A stretch of DNA of 64,000 bases from CAWGUU01 sp963825765 (GTDB lineage: Bacteria; Actinomycetota; Acidimicrobiia; Acidimicrobiales; AC-14), in the NCBI GenBank assembly GCA_963825765.1, contig CAWGUU010000013.1, forward strand, positions 186,001 to 250,000, written 5' to 3'. Position numbers and translations under genes: made by a program. This document shows positions 1 through 8,680 of the stretch, in pieces. Position 1 is the stretch's first letter, and every line of letters starts with the position of its first letter. Under the pieces are notes generated by a model that saw only the letters and a list, made by a program, of their open reading frames with translations, did no database searches and was not told the origin of the DNA.

Positions 1-1586
1 CACTGGACGTCGACGGCGACCTTGGGACGGTCCGACTCCAACCACTCCCGCACCCGCCCGGTGGCCTCGGCCGTCGCCGTCTCGCCCTCGATCACCATGA
101 CCAGCTCGTGGCGGTCGCCGACGAGCGTGTCGAGCAGCGCGACGGCGCATGCGGCCAGCTCCTTGCGGACGACCACGATCTTGTCGCTGGCCAGGCCCAG
201 CCAGTCGCCCTCGGCGATCTCCCCGGAGTCCCGGACGGCGTGGGTGACCTGCCCGGACACCACCTGGCCGGCGGCGTCGGCCATGGCCTCCGCGTTGGTG
301 GCGCCGTCGGCGTCGGCGTCGTAGACGAGCAGGGCGGCCAGACCCTCGACCAGCCCCCTCGTCGGGACGACCCGCACCGGGCGGGACGCCAGCTTGGCGG
401 CCTGCTCGGCCACCGGCACGATGTTCTTGTTGTTCGGCAGGACGACCACCTCGTCAGCCACCACCCCGTCGATCGCCTCCAAGAGGTCCTTTGTCGATGG
501 GTTCATCGTCTGGCCGCCGGCCACGACCCGCTGGGCGCCCAGGGCTCGCAGGGCGTCCTCCACCGCCGCCCCGAGGCCCACCGCCACCACTGCCGTCGCC
601 ACCTTGTCGTAGGCCGGCTGCTCGTGTGGTTGGGCCAGGCCCTGGCGGACCCAGCTCTCTTCCTGCACCTGCTCTGACAGGTCGGTGACCCTGATGTTCC
701 GGGGCCGGCCGGCCTCCACGCCTGCCTCGATGGAGGCGCCGATGTCGTCGCTGTGGATGTGGCAGTTCCACAGCCCGTCGCCGCCCACCACCACGATCGA
801 CTCGCCGATCGCGTCCCACGTCGCCTTGAAGGCGTCGACGGCGTCGTCCGGCGCCTCCAGCAGGTACATGACCTCGTACCGCGGGCCCTGCATCCCCGGC
901 TCCTCCGCCGATTCCGACGTCGAGGGGGGCGCGTGGGACGTGGCGTCGGGAACGTCCGGCGCCTCGGGCAGCGGCCTACCGTCGACGACGTGCAGGACGG
1001 CGTCGAGGAAGAGCACGAAGCCGGCCCCGCCGGCGTCGACCACGCCCGCCGCGGCCAGCACCGGCAGAAGCTCCGGTGTGCGCTCCAAGGACTCTCGCGC
1101 CGCCTCGACGGCGCAGTCGAGGACTTCCACCAGGGGCAGGTCGCCCGCCGCCACCGCGGCCGCCGACGATTCCCGCACGACGGTGAGGATCGTGCCCTCG
1201 ACCGGGTGCATCACCGCCTTGTACGCGGCCTCGCTGGCCGCGGCGAGGGCGCCGGCCAGGTCGGCCCCGCCGGCCGACGACGACCCGCTCAGGCGCTGGC
1301 ACAGCCCCCGAAGCACCTGGGAGAGGATCACCCCCGAGTTGCCCCTGGCCCCCATCAACGACCCGTGGCTGATCGCCTTGCACGTCGTCACCATGTCGTC
1401 GGACGCCTCGCCGAGGCCGGCCACCACCGACTCGAGGGTGAGGGCCATGTTGGTGCCGGTGTCGCCGTCGGGCACCGGATAGACGTTGAGCCGGTTCAGC
1501 CGGTCCTGGTGGGCTCGCAGGGCGTCGCGGTAGCTGACGACGCTGGCCCGCAGGTGCTCGGCGTCGAGCCGGTCGAGCGTCTCCAT
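1..1586 (-). CDS. DAK2/DhaL-domain protein, FakA (YloV) type, C-terminus cut by window edge
   Basis: The start is an ATG at 1586 on the minus strand, and about 528 codons run off the left edge. The N-terminus reads as a DhaL/DAK2 nucleotide-binding domain: residues LNVYPVPDGDTGTNM and then GARGNSGVIL are the signature of the dihydroxyacetone kinase L family and of FakA, the ATP-binding subunit of fatty acid kinase. The last visible residues, REWLESDRPKVAVDVQ, resemble the usual C-terminus of the long YloV form (about 540-560 residues), so only a few residues should be missing. FakA works with a DegV-like FakB lipid carrier, and none is visible here. It is divergent from rpmB, a neighbourhood I believe is common in Gram-positives. 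The family call is firm; the substrate is inferred. Confidence 0.85.
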   Translation of the reverse strand, partial: METLDRLDAEHLRASVVSYRDALRAHQDRLNRLNVYPVPDGDTGTNMALTLESVVAGLGEASDDMVTTCKAISHGSLMGARGNSGVILSQVLRGLCQRLSGSSSAGGADLAGALAAASEAAYKAVMHPVEGTILTVVRESSAAAVAAGDLPLVEVLDCAVEAARESLERTPELLPVLAAAGVVDAGGAGFVLFLDAVLHVVDGRPLPEAPDVPDATSHAPPSTSESAEEPGMQGPRYEVMYLLEAPDDAVDAFKATWDAIGESIVVVGGDGLWNCHIHSDDIGASIEAGVEAGRPRNIRVTDLSEQVQEESWVRQGLAQPHEQPAYDKVATAVVAVGLGAAVEDALRALGAQRVVAGGQTMNPSTKDLLEAIDGVVADEVVVLPNNKNIVPVAEQAAKLASRPVRVVPTRGLVEGLAALLVYDADADGATNAEAMADAAGQVVSGQVTHAVRDSGEIAEGDWLGLASDKIVVVRKELAACAVALLDTLVGDRHELVMVIEGETATAEATGRVREWLESDRPKVAVDVQ

Positions 1587-1688
1587 CGGCCGGATCGTAG
1601 ACCCCCCGCCGAATCCGGGCCTGGCTTGGATAGAGGCAGGGCCAGCTCGGATCGAGAGCAGGGGCAGTCCTGCTGTAGCCTGGCGCCG

Positions 1689-1883
1689 ATGGCTTCCGTC
1701 TGCGACATCTGTGGCAAGCACCCGTCGTTCGGGATGCGCGTGAGCCACTCCCACCGCCGCAACAAGCGCCGCTGGAACCCCAACATCCAGCGCGTGCGGG
1801 CCATCGTGGCCGGCAGCCCCCGGCGCCTCTCGGTCTGTACCTCCTGCATCAAGGCGGGCAAGGTCCAGAAGCGAGTCAGCTAG
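1689..1883 (+). CDS. rpmB: 50S ribosomal protein L28
   Basis: A 64-residue protein starting MASVCDICGK and ending KAGKVQKRVS matches L28 along its whole length. It keeps the zinc-ribbon cysteine pairs (C5/C8 and C50/C53) of the zinc-binding paralogue, and the basic HSHRRNKRRW segment that contacts 23S rRNA. The ATG at 1689 gives the normal length. It is divergent from the DAK2 gene and convergent with the potassium channel gene, whose stop lies 20 bases away. The presence of CxxC pairs suggests the C+ (zinc-replete) form, which is often controlled by zinc, but no operator was recognised. Confidence 0.97.
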   Translation: MASVCDICGKHPSFGMRVSHSHRRNKRRWNPNIQRVRAIVAGSPRRLSVCTSCIKAGKVQKRVS

Positions 1884-1902
1884 ACCGAGTTTCGGGCGGC
1901 GG

Positions 1903-2925
1903 CTACCTCGCCCCCGCGGCCAGATCGCTGAGCGCACCCACCGGCCCCACCGCGATCACCACGTCGCCCTCGGCGAGCTCGCTGTCGGCCTTGGGGGGGA
2001 TGAGCACGTCGCCCGCCGCCCGGCGCAGCGCCAGCAGGGTGATCCCCCCGTACGGCGCGCACACGTCCTTCACGCTGCGGCCCACGTAGGGCGAGGTGGG
2101 GCCCACCCGGAGCTCCTCGATGCGCAGGTCGGGCGCCACGCTGATCATGTCCACGAACTCGATCATCGCCGGCTGCATCGACAGGGACGCCATGCGGATG
2201 CCACTGAGGCCGTAGGGCGACACAACCCGGTTGCTCCCGGCCCGCTCCAGCTTGTCGATCGACTCGGGGCGTGACGCCCGGGAGACGATGAACAGACCGG
2301 GGTTGAGCGACCGGGCGCTGAGGGTGATGTACACGTTGACCTCGTCGGAGTCGACGGCGCAGATGAGGGCTTTGGCCCGGTGCAGGCCCGCCGCCTCGAG
2401 GACGTCGTCGTCGGCAGGATCCCCGATGATGTAGGGGACGTCGTCCTCCTGCATCAGGTGCTCGAGGTCCTCCTTGGTGTCGATGACGACGACCTCCGCG
2501 CCCTGGCGGATGAGCTCCTCGGCCGCCGACCGCCCCACCCTGCCGTAGGCGCAGATGATGTAGTGCCCGTCGAGGTCGTCGATCCGCCTGCGCATCTTTC
2601 TCCGTTTCATCTTGTAGCCCAGCTCGCCCGTGGCCAGGACGGCGGTGAACGACCCGATCAGGACGAACACGGCGCCGATCCCGAAGGCCATGAGCGAGAG
2701 GGTGAACCAGCGGCCCGCCGGGCTGAGTGGTGCGTTGATCTCCCCGAACCCCACCGTGGTCAGCGTGGTGGCGGTCATGTACAGGGCGTCGAGGATCGTG
2801 AAGTGCTCGATGACGATGTAGCCGACCGTGCCGTACACCAGGGCCACGACCAGCAGCAGGGCCGGGAACCGGATGCTCGACGCGATGAGGCCGGCGACGC
2901 CCTCCCTCGTCCGTCCGGTGGCCAC
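1903..2925 (-). CDS. Two-TM potassium channel with cytoplasmic TrkA-N/TrkA-C (RCK) domains
   Basis: A 340-residue protein. Two hydrophobic helices (about 21-43 and 75-98) flank a pore loop whose selectivity filter is TTVGFGE (residues 56-62), the K+ channel hallmark. A basic linker leads to a Rossmann-type TrkA-N domain starting near residue 119, with the YGRVGRS nucleotide loop and the acidic strand end VVVID. It ends in a TrkA-C domain (about 260-338). This is the MthK/Kch arrangement: a tetrameric inner-membrane channel gated by a ligand at the RCK ring. It stands alone, convergent with rpmB. Ion selectivity is well supported; the gating ligand cannot be read from sequence. Confidence 0.92.
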   Translation of the reverse strand: MATGRTREGVAGLIASSIRFPALLLVVALVYGTVGYIVIEHFTILDALYMTATTLTTVGFGEINAPLSPAGRWFTLSLMAFGIGAVFVLIGSFTAVLATGELGYKMKRRKMRRRIDDLDGHYIICAYGRVGRSAAEELIRQGAEVVVIDTKEDLEHLMQEDDVPYIIGDPADDDVLEAAGLHRAKALICAVDSDEVNVYITLSARSLNPGLFIVSRASRPESIDKLERAGSNRVVSPYGLSGIRMASLSMQPAMIEFVDMISVAPDLRIEELRVGPTSPYVGRSVKDVCAPYGGITLLALRRAAGDVLIPPKADSELAEGDVVIAVGPVGALSDLAAGAR

Positions 2926-2975
2926 GCCCGAAGTTCTAGTCAGTTCTGGTCCCGTGGTGCCGGGCTACGCCTGCG

Positions 2976-3299
2976 CTACCGCAGCGGGTGGGGCTGGAAA
3001 CCGACGGCGACGCCGTCGCGACCTCGGCGTTGAGAATCGCGAACCCGACGAAGCGGTAGGCCGGCCACGGCCGCCAGCGCCAGGCTGATCCACAGCGTCC
3101 GCGGCTCGTTCACCCGTCCCGCCTCGCTCAGCCGGTAACCCCACCAGAAGCCCGCCAGGAAGCCGGCCGCCGACGCCACCGTGAAGCGGCCGATCTTGGA
3201 ACGGGCCACACGGGCGGCGCTGCGGAAGCCGGCCTCGAAGAGGACCTCCCCGAAGAGCTCGAAGACGAGCTGGAAGAGCAGCTCGAAGATGAGCTCCAC
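2976..3299 (-). CDS. Small membrane protein of unknown function
   Basis: A 107-residue ORF with an unusual N-terminus rich in Glu-Leu-Phe (FELLFQLVFELFGEVLFEAG), a basic stretch, one clear hydrophobic segment (about 41-55, ASAAGFLAGFWWG) and a second weaker one (about 70-83), then a basic tail. Codon third positions are GC-rich as in neighbouring genes, so it is probably real. The family is not recognised. It follows the small gene at 3328-3630 on the same strand by 28 bases and may be co-transcribed with it. Confidence 0.6.
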   Translation of the reverse strand: MELIFELLFQLVFELFGEVLFEAGFRSAARVARSKIGRFTVASAAGFLAGFWWGYRLSEAGRVNEPRTLWISLALAAVAGLPLRRVRDSQRRGRDGVAVGFQPHPLR

Positions 3300-3327
3300 T
3301 GGCGGCGGCCCCGGCCGGCCGACGTCG

Positions 3328-3630
3328 CTACGGGCGGCGGTCGCGGGGGCCTGGCCGTCTCGGACGGGACCGGCCGGTGCCGCCCAGGATGCCGAGGCGG
3401 ACCTCGGCCAGGGCGGTTCGCACGGAGTGGAGCGTGATCCCGGCCTCGACGGCGGCGTCCTCGACCGCGCCGGTGTCGATGGCCATCTCCGGGACCGTGG
3501 GAAGGCGGTCGAGCTCGGCGGCGCGCTGCCACACGAGCCAGATCTCGTCGCCGGTGAGACGGTCCCCGTCCAGGGACGTGACGCTACTGCCGTGCGTGCA
3601 AAAAGGTCGCCATATCCGACCCTTTTGCAC
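3328..3630 (-). CDS. Hypothetical small protein
   Basis: A 100-residue ORF whose only plausible early start is the GTG at 3630, inside the 35-base hairpin repeat at 3596-3630. The central part (TGDEIWLVWQRAAELDRLPT, then GAVEDAAVEAGITLHSVRTAL) has the GC-rich third positions of a true gene and looks helical; the tail is Arg/Pro-rich. No family was recognised. Because its first dozen codons are hairpin sequence, the real start may be different or the N-terminus may have been replaced by the repeat. Confidence 0.45.
   Translation of the reverse strand: MQKGRIWRPFCTHGSSVTSLDGDRLTGDEIWLVWQRAAELDRLPTVPEMAIDTGAVEDAAVEAGITLHSVRTALAEVRLGILGGTGRSRPRRPGPRDRRP
3596..3630. repeat. 35-base inverted-repeat element, copy 1
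   Basis: The left arm is GTGCAAAAAGGTCGC and the right arm ends CCCTTTTGCAC, forming a near-perfect stem around a short loop. A second 35-base copy with an identical left arm lies at 31217-31251. This copy begins 11 bases beyond the thiD stop, so it may act as a terminator or be a member of a small interspersed repeat family. It also covers the likely start of the downstream small ORF. Confidence 0.75.
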
Positions 3631-3641
3631 TTCGGGCCGCT

Positions 3642-4448
3642 CTATTCGCGCCAGCCCGGGTTCACCGGCCCGACGCCCGACCCGAGCGCGACACCGGCGG
3701 CGATGGCCTTCTCGACAAACCGCTTGGCCGCCACGCAGGCGTCGGCGGGCTCCATCCCCCGGGCCAGCTCGGCGCAGATCGCCGCCGACAGCACGCAGCC
3801 GGTGCCGTGGGTGTGGCGCCCGGCGATCCTGGCGCCCTCCAACCAGATCGGCTCGGTGGCTCCCGCCTCCATCAGGCAGTCGGGCGACGCGTCCCCGCCC
3901 AGGTGGCCGCCCTTCACCAGTACCACCTCGGGCCCGAGCTCGAGCAGGGCCCGGGCGGCGGCCTCCATGCCGTCACGGTCGTGCACGGCGAAGCCGACGA
4001 GGGCCTCGGCCTCGGGAAGGTTGGGCGTGACGACGGTCGCCAGCGGCAGCAGCCTGTCCCGCACGAGGGCGACGGCGTCGGGCGCGAGCAGGCGGTCGCC
4101 GTGCTTGGACACCAGCACCGGATCGACCACAAGGGGCCCGACACCCAGCTCGGCCACCGTCTGGCACACCGTCTCGACCACCTCGGCCGATGCCAGCATC
4201 CCGGTCTTGGCTGCGTCGACGCCCAGGTCGACCGCCACCGAGGCGATCTGGGCCCGCACCAGCTCGGGCGTCACCGGGTCGAAGGCCTGGACGCCCAGGG
4301 TGTTCTGGGCGGTGACGGCGGTGAGGGCCACGGTGCCCCACACGCCGTGGGCGGCGAAGGTCTTGAGGTCGGCGACGATCCCCGCCCCGCCGCTGGAGTC
4401 GGACCCGGCGATGGTGAGGGCCACCCTCGGCCTCGGCTCCGGGTTCAC
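3642..4448 (-). CDS. thiD: Hydroxymethylpyrimidine / phosphomethylpyrimidine kinase
   Basis: A 268-residue protein when started at the GTG at 4448, which gives a 4-base GTGA overlap with the thiL stop; the open frame extends upstream, but that part is overlapped by thiL and unlike the family. It contains the ThiD opening LTIAGSDSSGGAGI, then KTGML, DPVLVSKHGDRLL, TPNLPEAEAL and the C-terminal anion-hole segment HTHGTGCVLSAAI with the catalytic Cys/Gly region. It phosphorylates HMP and HMP-P for thiamine pyrophosphate synthesis in the cytosol. Coupled to thiL, which performs the last step of the same pathway. No TPP riboswitch was recognised upstream of the pair. Confidence 0.95.
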   Translation of the reverse strand: MNPEPRPRVALTIAGSDSSGGAGIVADLKTFAAHGVWGTVALTAVTAQNTLGVQAFDPVTPELVRAQIASVAVDLGVDAAKTGMLASAEVVETVCQTVAELGVGPLVVDPVLVSKHGDRLLAPDAVALVRDRLLPLATVVTPNLPEAEALVGFAVHDRDGMEAAARALLELGPEVVLVKGGHLGGDASPDCLMEAGATEPIWLEGARIAGRHTHGTGCVLSAAICAELARGMEPADACVAAKRFVEKAIAAGVALGSGVGPVNPGWRE

Positions 4449-5392
4449 CACGTGTGCTCCCACCCCAGGTCGGGAAGCGCGCCGTCGCGCAGGCGGCGCT
4501 CGGCCGGGTCGGCGGTGCAACGGCCGATTCGCAACGGCACGCCCAGGCCGGACTCCACGAACACCGAGTCGACCCGGTCGGGGTCGGGAGCGGCGAAGAC
4601 CAGCTCGTAGTCCTCTCCCCCACCCAGGGCCAGCCGCTCGGGCTGGTCGCTGACCCGGGACACGCCCATTGCCACCGGCACGCGGTCGACCACCACGCCG
4701 ACACCCGACGCGTCGGCGAGGTGGCGGAGGTCCCGGGCCAGGCCGTCGGAGACGTCGATCATCGCCGTCGCCCCCGCCGCCCGGGCCGCCGCCCCCTCGG
4801 GCACCCGCGCCCGAGGACGACGGTGGGCCAGGACGAGGTCGCCCCCCTCCCCTGCCCGCCCGGCCCGCAGCAGGGCCAGGCCGGCGGCCGACGAACCGAG
4901 CGGGCCGGTGAGGAAGAGGACGTCGCCGGGGCGTGCGCCGGAACGCAGCACCGGCGGCGGCGAGGCAGGCCCGGCGTCGCCGACGACGGACACCGACACG
5001 ACCAGCGCCGGCGCCGCCGACAGGTCGCCGCCCACGACCGGGCAGTGGTACAGCGCCGCCGCCGCCAGCAGCCCGTCGTAGAGCAGGTCGACGTCGACGC
5101 TGCCCAGCGGGCCCGACACGGTGACGACCGCGGCCAGCGGCTGTCCTCCCACGGCGGCGATGTCGCTCAGGTTGGCGACGAGGGCCTTCCAGCCCATGTC
5201 GTCGAGCCCGACCAGATCCAGGTCGCAGTGCACACCGGCAACTACCGCGTCGGCGGCAAGTAGCATGGAGCCCACCGGCCCGGGCACCACCGCCACGTCG
5301 TCACCGACCCAGACCTGGCCTTCCGGCCCCGTCATCCGGCGGCGCAACTGCTCGATGAGGGCAAGCTCGCCCGGTAAAGTCGTGAAGTTCAC
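4445..5392 (-). CDS. thiL: Thiamine-monophosphate kinase
   Basis: A 315-residue protein starting at a GTG at 5392. It has the ThiL features in order: GELALIEQL near the N-terminus, the metal-binding GDDVAVV, DMGWKALVANLSDIAAVGG (the AIR-synthase-like signature), VVGGDLSAAP, IDVSDGLARDL and GGGEDYELVF. It converts thiamine monophosphate to the active diphosphate with ATP. The stop overlaps the thiD start by four bases. Divergent from the cold-shock-like gene, with only 25 bases between starts, so the two promoters must overlap or sit within neighbouring sequence. Confidence 0.95.
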   Translation of the reverse strand: MNFTTLPGELALIEQLRRRMTGPEGQVWVGDDVAVVPGPVGSMLLAADAVVAGVHCDLDLVGLDDMGWKALVANLSDIAAVGGQPLAAVVTVSGPLGSVDVDLLYDGLLAAAALYHCPVVGGDLSAAPALVVSVSVVGDAGPASPPPVLRSGARPGDVLFLTGPLGSSAAGLALLRAGRAGEGGDLVLAHRRPRARVPEGAAARAAGATAMIDVSDGLARDLRHLADASGVGVVVDRVPVAMGVSRVSDQPERLALGGGEDYELVFAAPDPDRVDSVFVESGLGVPLRIGRCTADPAERRLRDGALPDLGWEHTW

Positions 5393-5417
5393 GTTACGCG
5401 TCAGTGCGGAGGCCCAC

Positions 5418-5669
5418 GTGCAGGGAGTCATCAAGTCGTACGACCCAGGCACCAAGGAGGGCACGCTCGTGCGCGACACCGATCGCAGCGAGTACGAGCT
5501 GTCCGCCGACGCCATCACGGGGTCGGTGTTCCGCATGCTGCGACAGGGCCAGCGGGTCGTGTTCGACCTCGCTCCCGACGGTAGGGCGACGCGTCTGCGG
5601 CTGGGTTCGGAAGTCGACATGGGTACCCCGGGTTTCCCGGCACGGGTCGAGAAGAGCGAGAGGACTTGA
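5418..5669 (+). CDS. Small cold-shock-like (OB-fold) protein
   Basis: An 83-residue protein starting at a GTG at 5418, chosen because GGAGG lies six bases upstream. The first 65 residues resemble a cold-shock domain: GVIKSYDPGTKEGTLVRDTD in place of the usual GxVKWFNxxKGFGFI, then SVFRMLRQGQRVVFDLAPDGRATRLRL matching the FxxxxxGQxVxFxxxxGxxAxxV half. The aromatic RNP1 residues are largely missing, so nucleic-acid binding may be weak or altered. Its TGA overlaps the pckG ATG by one base, implying translational coupling with PEP carboxykinase. Confidence 0.75.
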   Translation: MQGVIKSYDPGTKEGTLVRDTDRSEYELSADAITGSVFRMLRQGQRVVFDLAPDGRATRLRLGSEVDMGTPGFPARVEKSERT

Positions 5670-7462
5670 TGGCAAACACGACGAACCAGAAGCTGCTGGA
5701 CTGGGTTGACGAGGTTGCGGCGTTGTGCACGCCCGACCGGGTGGAGTGGTGCGACGGCTCCCAGGAGGAGTACGACCGCCTCTGCCAGGTGCTGGTGGAG
5801 GGCGGCACGCTGACGCCGCTCAACCCCGAGAAGCGTCCCGGCAGCTACTGGGCGACGTCCGACCCCGGCGACGTCGCCAGGGTGGAGGACCGCACCTACA
5901 TCTGCTCCGAGCAGGAGATCGACGCCGGCCCCACCAACAACTGGCGTGACCCGGCGGAGATGAAGGGCGTGCTCACCGACCTGTTCCGGGGCTCGATGAA
6001 GGGCCGCACCATGTACGTGGTGCCCTTCAGCATGGGCCCCCTCGGCTCGCCCATCGCCCACATCGGCGTCGAGCTCACCGACTCGCCCTACGTGGCGATC
6101 AACATGCGGATCATGACCCGGATGGGCCAGAAGGTGCTCGACGTGCTGGGTGACGGCCACTTCGTGCCCTGCCTGCACTCGGTCGGCGCCCCGCTGGAAG
6201 AGGGCCAGGAGGACGTGTCCTGGCCGTGCGACGCCGAGAACAAGTACATCGTGCACTTCCCCGAGGAGCGGTCGATCTGGTCCTACGGCTCCGGCTACGG
6301 CGGCAACGCCCTGCTGGGCAAGAAGTGCTTCGCCCTGCGCATCGCGTCGGTCATGGCCCGCGACGAGGGCTGGCTGGCCGAGCACATGCTCATCCTCAAG
6401 CTCACGTCGCCCGAGAACGACGTCAAGTACGTGGCCGCGGCCTTCCCGTCGGCGTGCGGCAAGACCAACCTCGCCATGCTCGTCCCGTCCCTCGAGGGCT
6501 GGAAGGTCGAGACGGTCGGCGACGACATCTGCTGGATGAAGTACGACGACGAGGGCTACCTGCGGGCCATCAACCCCGAGGCCGGCTTCTTCGGCGTGGC
6601 TCCGGGCACGTCGAACGACACCAACCTCCACGCCATGGAGACCCTCGAGAAGAACTCGCTGTTCACCAACACCGGCCTCACCGACGACGGCGACGTGTGG
6701 TGGGAGGGCATGACCAAGGAGAAGCCGGCCCATCTCATCGACTGGAAGCGCAAGGACTGGACACCGGAGACGGGCACCCCGGCGTCGCATCCCAACGCCC
6801 GCTTCACCGCGCCGGCGTCCCAGTGCCCGGTGATCGCCCCCGAGTGGGAGGACCCGGCCGGCGTGCCGATCTCGGCCATCCTGTTCGGCGGCCGGCGGTC
6901 GACGGTGGTGCCGCTGGTGCACGAGTCGTTCAGTTGGCAGCACGGTGTGTTCCTGGGCTCGATCATGGCGTCGGAGACCACCGCCGCCCAGGCCGGAGCG
7001 GTGGGCAACCTGCGCCGTGACCCCTTCGCCATGCTGCCCTTCTGCGGCTACAACATGGCCGACTACCTGGGCCACTGGCTCGACGTGGGCGCCGCCGCCC
7101 CCGACCCCGCCAAGCTGCCCAAGCTGTACTACGTCAACTGGTTCCGCAAGAGCCCCGAGGGCAACTGGCTGTGGCCGGGCTTCGGCGAGAACAGCCGGGT
7201 CCTGACCTGGGTCTTCGGCCGGGTGGCGGGTACCGCCGAGGGCCGCGAGACCGCCATCGGCGTGCTGCCGGCGGCGGGTGCCATCGACACGTCCGGCCTC
7301 GACGTCGACGACGCCGCCCTGGCCGAGTTGCTCAGGGTCGACGTGGAGGAGTGGCGTGACGAGGTGCCCTCGATCGAGGAGCACTACGTCAAGCTGGGCG
7401 AGCGCCTGCCCGACGCCCTGCGCGACGAGCTGGTGGCCCTCCAGAAGCGCCTGTTCGCCTAG
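5669..7462 (+). CDS. pckG: Phosphoenolpyruvate carboxykinase (GTP)
   Basis: A 597-residue cytosolic enzyme of normal family length. It converts oxaloacetate plus GTP to PEP, CO2 and GDP, the entry to gluconeogenesis. Visible motifs are the kinase-1a loop PSACGKTNLAML (about 261-272), the Mn2+/oxaloacetate region GSGYGGNALLGKKC, the guanine-binding NYxxxY-like area and ILFGGRRSTVVPLVHE. The ATG at 5669 follows the cold-shock-like gene with a one-base overlap; a TTG one codon earlier would add a residue. Together with the kgd gene downstream it points to a heterotrophic central metabolism typical of actinobacteria. Confidence 0.98.
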   Translation: MANTTNQKLLDWVDEVAALCTPDRVEWCDGSQEEYDRLCQVLVEGGTLTPLNPEKRPGSYWATSDPGDVARVEDRTYICSEQEIDAGPTNNWRDPAEMKGVLTDLFRGSMKGRTMYVVPFSMGPLGSPIAHIGVELTDSPYVAINMRIMTRMGQKVLDVLGDGHFVPCLHSVGAPLEEGQEDVSWPCDAENKYIVHFPEERSIWSYGSGYGGNALLGKKCFALRIASVMARDEGWLAEHMLILKLTSPENDVKYVAAAFPSACGKTNLAMLVPSLEGWKVETVGDDICWMKYDDEGYLRAINPEAGFFGVAPGTSNDTNLHAMETLEKNSLFTNTGLTDDGDVWWEGMTKEKPAHLIDWKRKDWTPETGTPASHPNARFTAPASQCPVIAPEWEDPAGVPISAILFGGRRSTVVPLVHESFSWQHGVFLGSIMASETTAAQAGAVGNLRRDPFAMLPFCGYNMADYLGHWLDVGAAAPDPAKLPKLYYVNWFRKSPEGNWLWPGFGENSRVLTWVFGRVAGTAEGRETAIGVLPAAGAIDTSGLDVDDAALAELLRVDVEEWRDEVPSIEEHYVKLGERLPDALRDELVALQKRLFA

Positions 7463-7546
7463 GGCTCGGCGGTCGCCGTCGGGCCGGGGGTCGACGCACG
7501 GGGCCGGTCCGGGTAGGTTTCGGTCCCGATCGAAGGGGGCCAGGCC

Positions 7547-7783
7547 ATGGGCGTTCGCGCGTTCGTTCTCATCCAGACCGAGGTGGGCAAGTCGGCGCAG
7601 GTCACCAACGAGGTGGCGGCCATCGAGGGTGTCGTCACGTCGGAGAACGTGATGGGGCCCTACGACGTGATCGCCAGAGCCGAGGCCGACACCGACGACG
7701 CCATGGGCAAGCTCGTCGTCGGCCGGATCCAGCTCATCGACGGCATCACCCGCACCCTCACCTGCCCGGTGGTGAACCTTTAG
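7547..7783 (+). CDS. Stand-alone Lrp/AsnC ligand-binding (RAM) domain protein
   Basis: A 78-residue protein, essentially one RAM domain: VRAFVLIQTEVGKSAQVTNEVAAIEGV, then MGPYDVIARAEADTDDAMGKLVVGRIQLIDGI. It has no helix-turn-helix, so it is not a DNA-binding regulator on its own. Such domains form ring-shaped oligomers that bind amino acids or partner with full-length Lrp proteins. ATG at 7547 with AAGGGGG six bases upstream. It follows pckG by 84 bases on the same strand. Confidence 0.88.
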   Translation: MGVRAFVLIQTEVGKSAQVTNEVAAIEGVVTSENVMGPYDVIARAEADTDDAMGKLVVGRIQLIDGITRTLTCPVVNL

Positions 7784-7804
7784 AAGGGGCCGGAACGGCG
7801 GGTG

Positions 7805-8680
7805 TCAGTAGTGGATCGGCGCCCGGTAGGTCGCCAATCCCTCCGATACACCGGAGAGGTCCAACAGCAGCCGGCTCACGACGCTGATCCTCGCCTTTCC
7901 CGCCTCCACCTGGTCCCACCCCGGGAGTAGGTCGCAGGCGGTGTACCACGTCACCCCCGTCGGCTTGCGCAACATCACCAGCGCCCGGTCCCTCAGGTCC
8001 TCCCACGGCACTCCCACGAGGGCACCACCGGCCAGCTGCCGCTTCACCTTCTTCTTCTCGTCGTCGTCGATCCTGTCGAGCGTCGTGGTGTGCACAAGCA
8101 TGGTCAGAGCCTCGGGCGTCTCGTTGAAGACCGTCTCTCGAGCTGTCAGGGCGATCTCGCACACGTTGGCCTCTGGTCCGTAGTCCGGCTGGTCCGGCCA
8201 GACCAGTTTCATGGCGTAGTCGACCTGCTGCTGCACCGCGGCCTGTCCGAGGCCCAGGATCTTCTTTGCCGCCTCCGGACTGGTCTCGGTGCTGAGGACT
8301 TCCTGAGGCAGCAAGGACTTCTTGGCCTGTTTCGCCGAAGGCACGCCGTGCGCGGGTTCGGGGTCCTTGTGTCGCACGGTTGCCAGCTCCGAAGTCACGA
8401 GCTCGATGTGGACGGCGAGGTCCGACAGCCCCTCCGGCGCCAGCGCCACGTACGACCGCTGCTGGCCACCGACCCCCGGCAGGGTCACGGGCGTCCACGG
8501 CTCCCAGTTCCCGTCGGCCGGGAGGCTTGTGGCGGTCGCCGGCAGCGCCCGCTGGACAAAGGTCGACTTCAAGGCGGCGAGCGCCTTTCCCGCCGCCGCC
8601 TCGGTGACCGACGCCTTCACGACGCCCTCCACCCCTGCCCATGCTCCGTCGATCGCCTGTTGGAGTTGGGAGGCGGTCAT
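7805..8680 (-). CDS. Hypothetical protein, coupled to the membrane/TPR gene
   Basis: The start is taken at the ATG at 8680, because it makes a 4-base ATGA overlap with the stop of the gene before it; 291 residues. I do not recognise the family. The protein opens with an amphipathic helix (SQLQQAIDGAWAGVEGVVK), has a central beta-rich part around SYVALAPEGLSDLAVHIELVTSELATV, and a helical section around QQQVDYAMKLVWPDQPD. No signal peptide or membrane helix is seen, so it is probably cytosolic. Tight coupling suggests it acts with the membrane protein. The pair sits between housekeeping genes and a decayed region, which would suit an acquired cassette. Confidence 0.75.
   Translation of the reverse strand: MTASQLQQAIDGAWAGVEGVVKASVTEAAAGKALAALKSTFVQRALPATATSLPADGNWEPWTPVTLPGVGGQQRSYVALAPEGLSDLAVHIELVTSELATVRHKDPEPAHGVPSAKQAKKSLLPQEVLSTETSPEAAKKILGLGQAAVQQQVDYAMKLVWPDQPDYGPEANVCEIALTARETVFNETPEALTMLVHTTTLDRIDDDEKKKVKRQLAGGALVGVPWEDLRDRALVMLRKPTGVTWYTACDLLPGWDQVEAGKARISVVSRLLLDLSGVSEGLATYRAPIHY

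Noticed and set aside
4445..7384. 979-residue open frame opposite pckG
   Set aside because: Only its last third (thiL) is real; the rest is antisense to pckG and His/Gly/Val/Arg-rich in the way shadow frames of GC-rich genes are.
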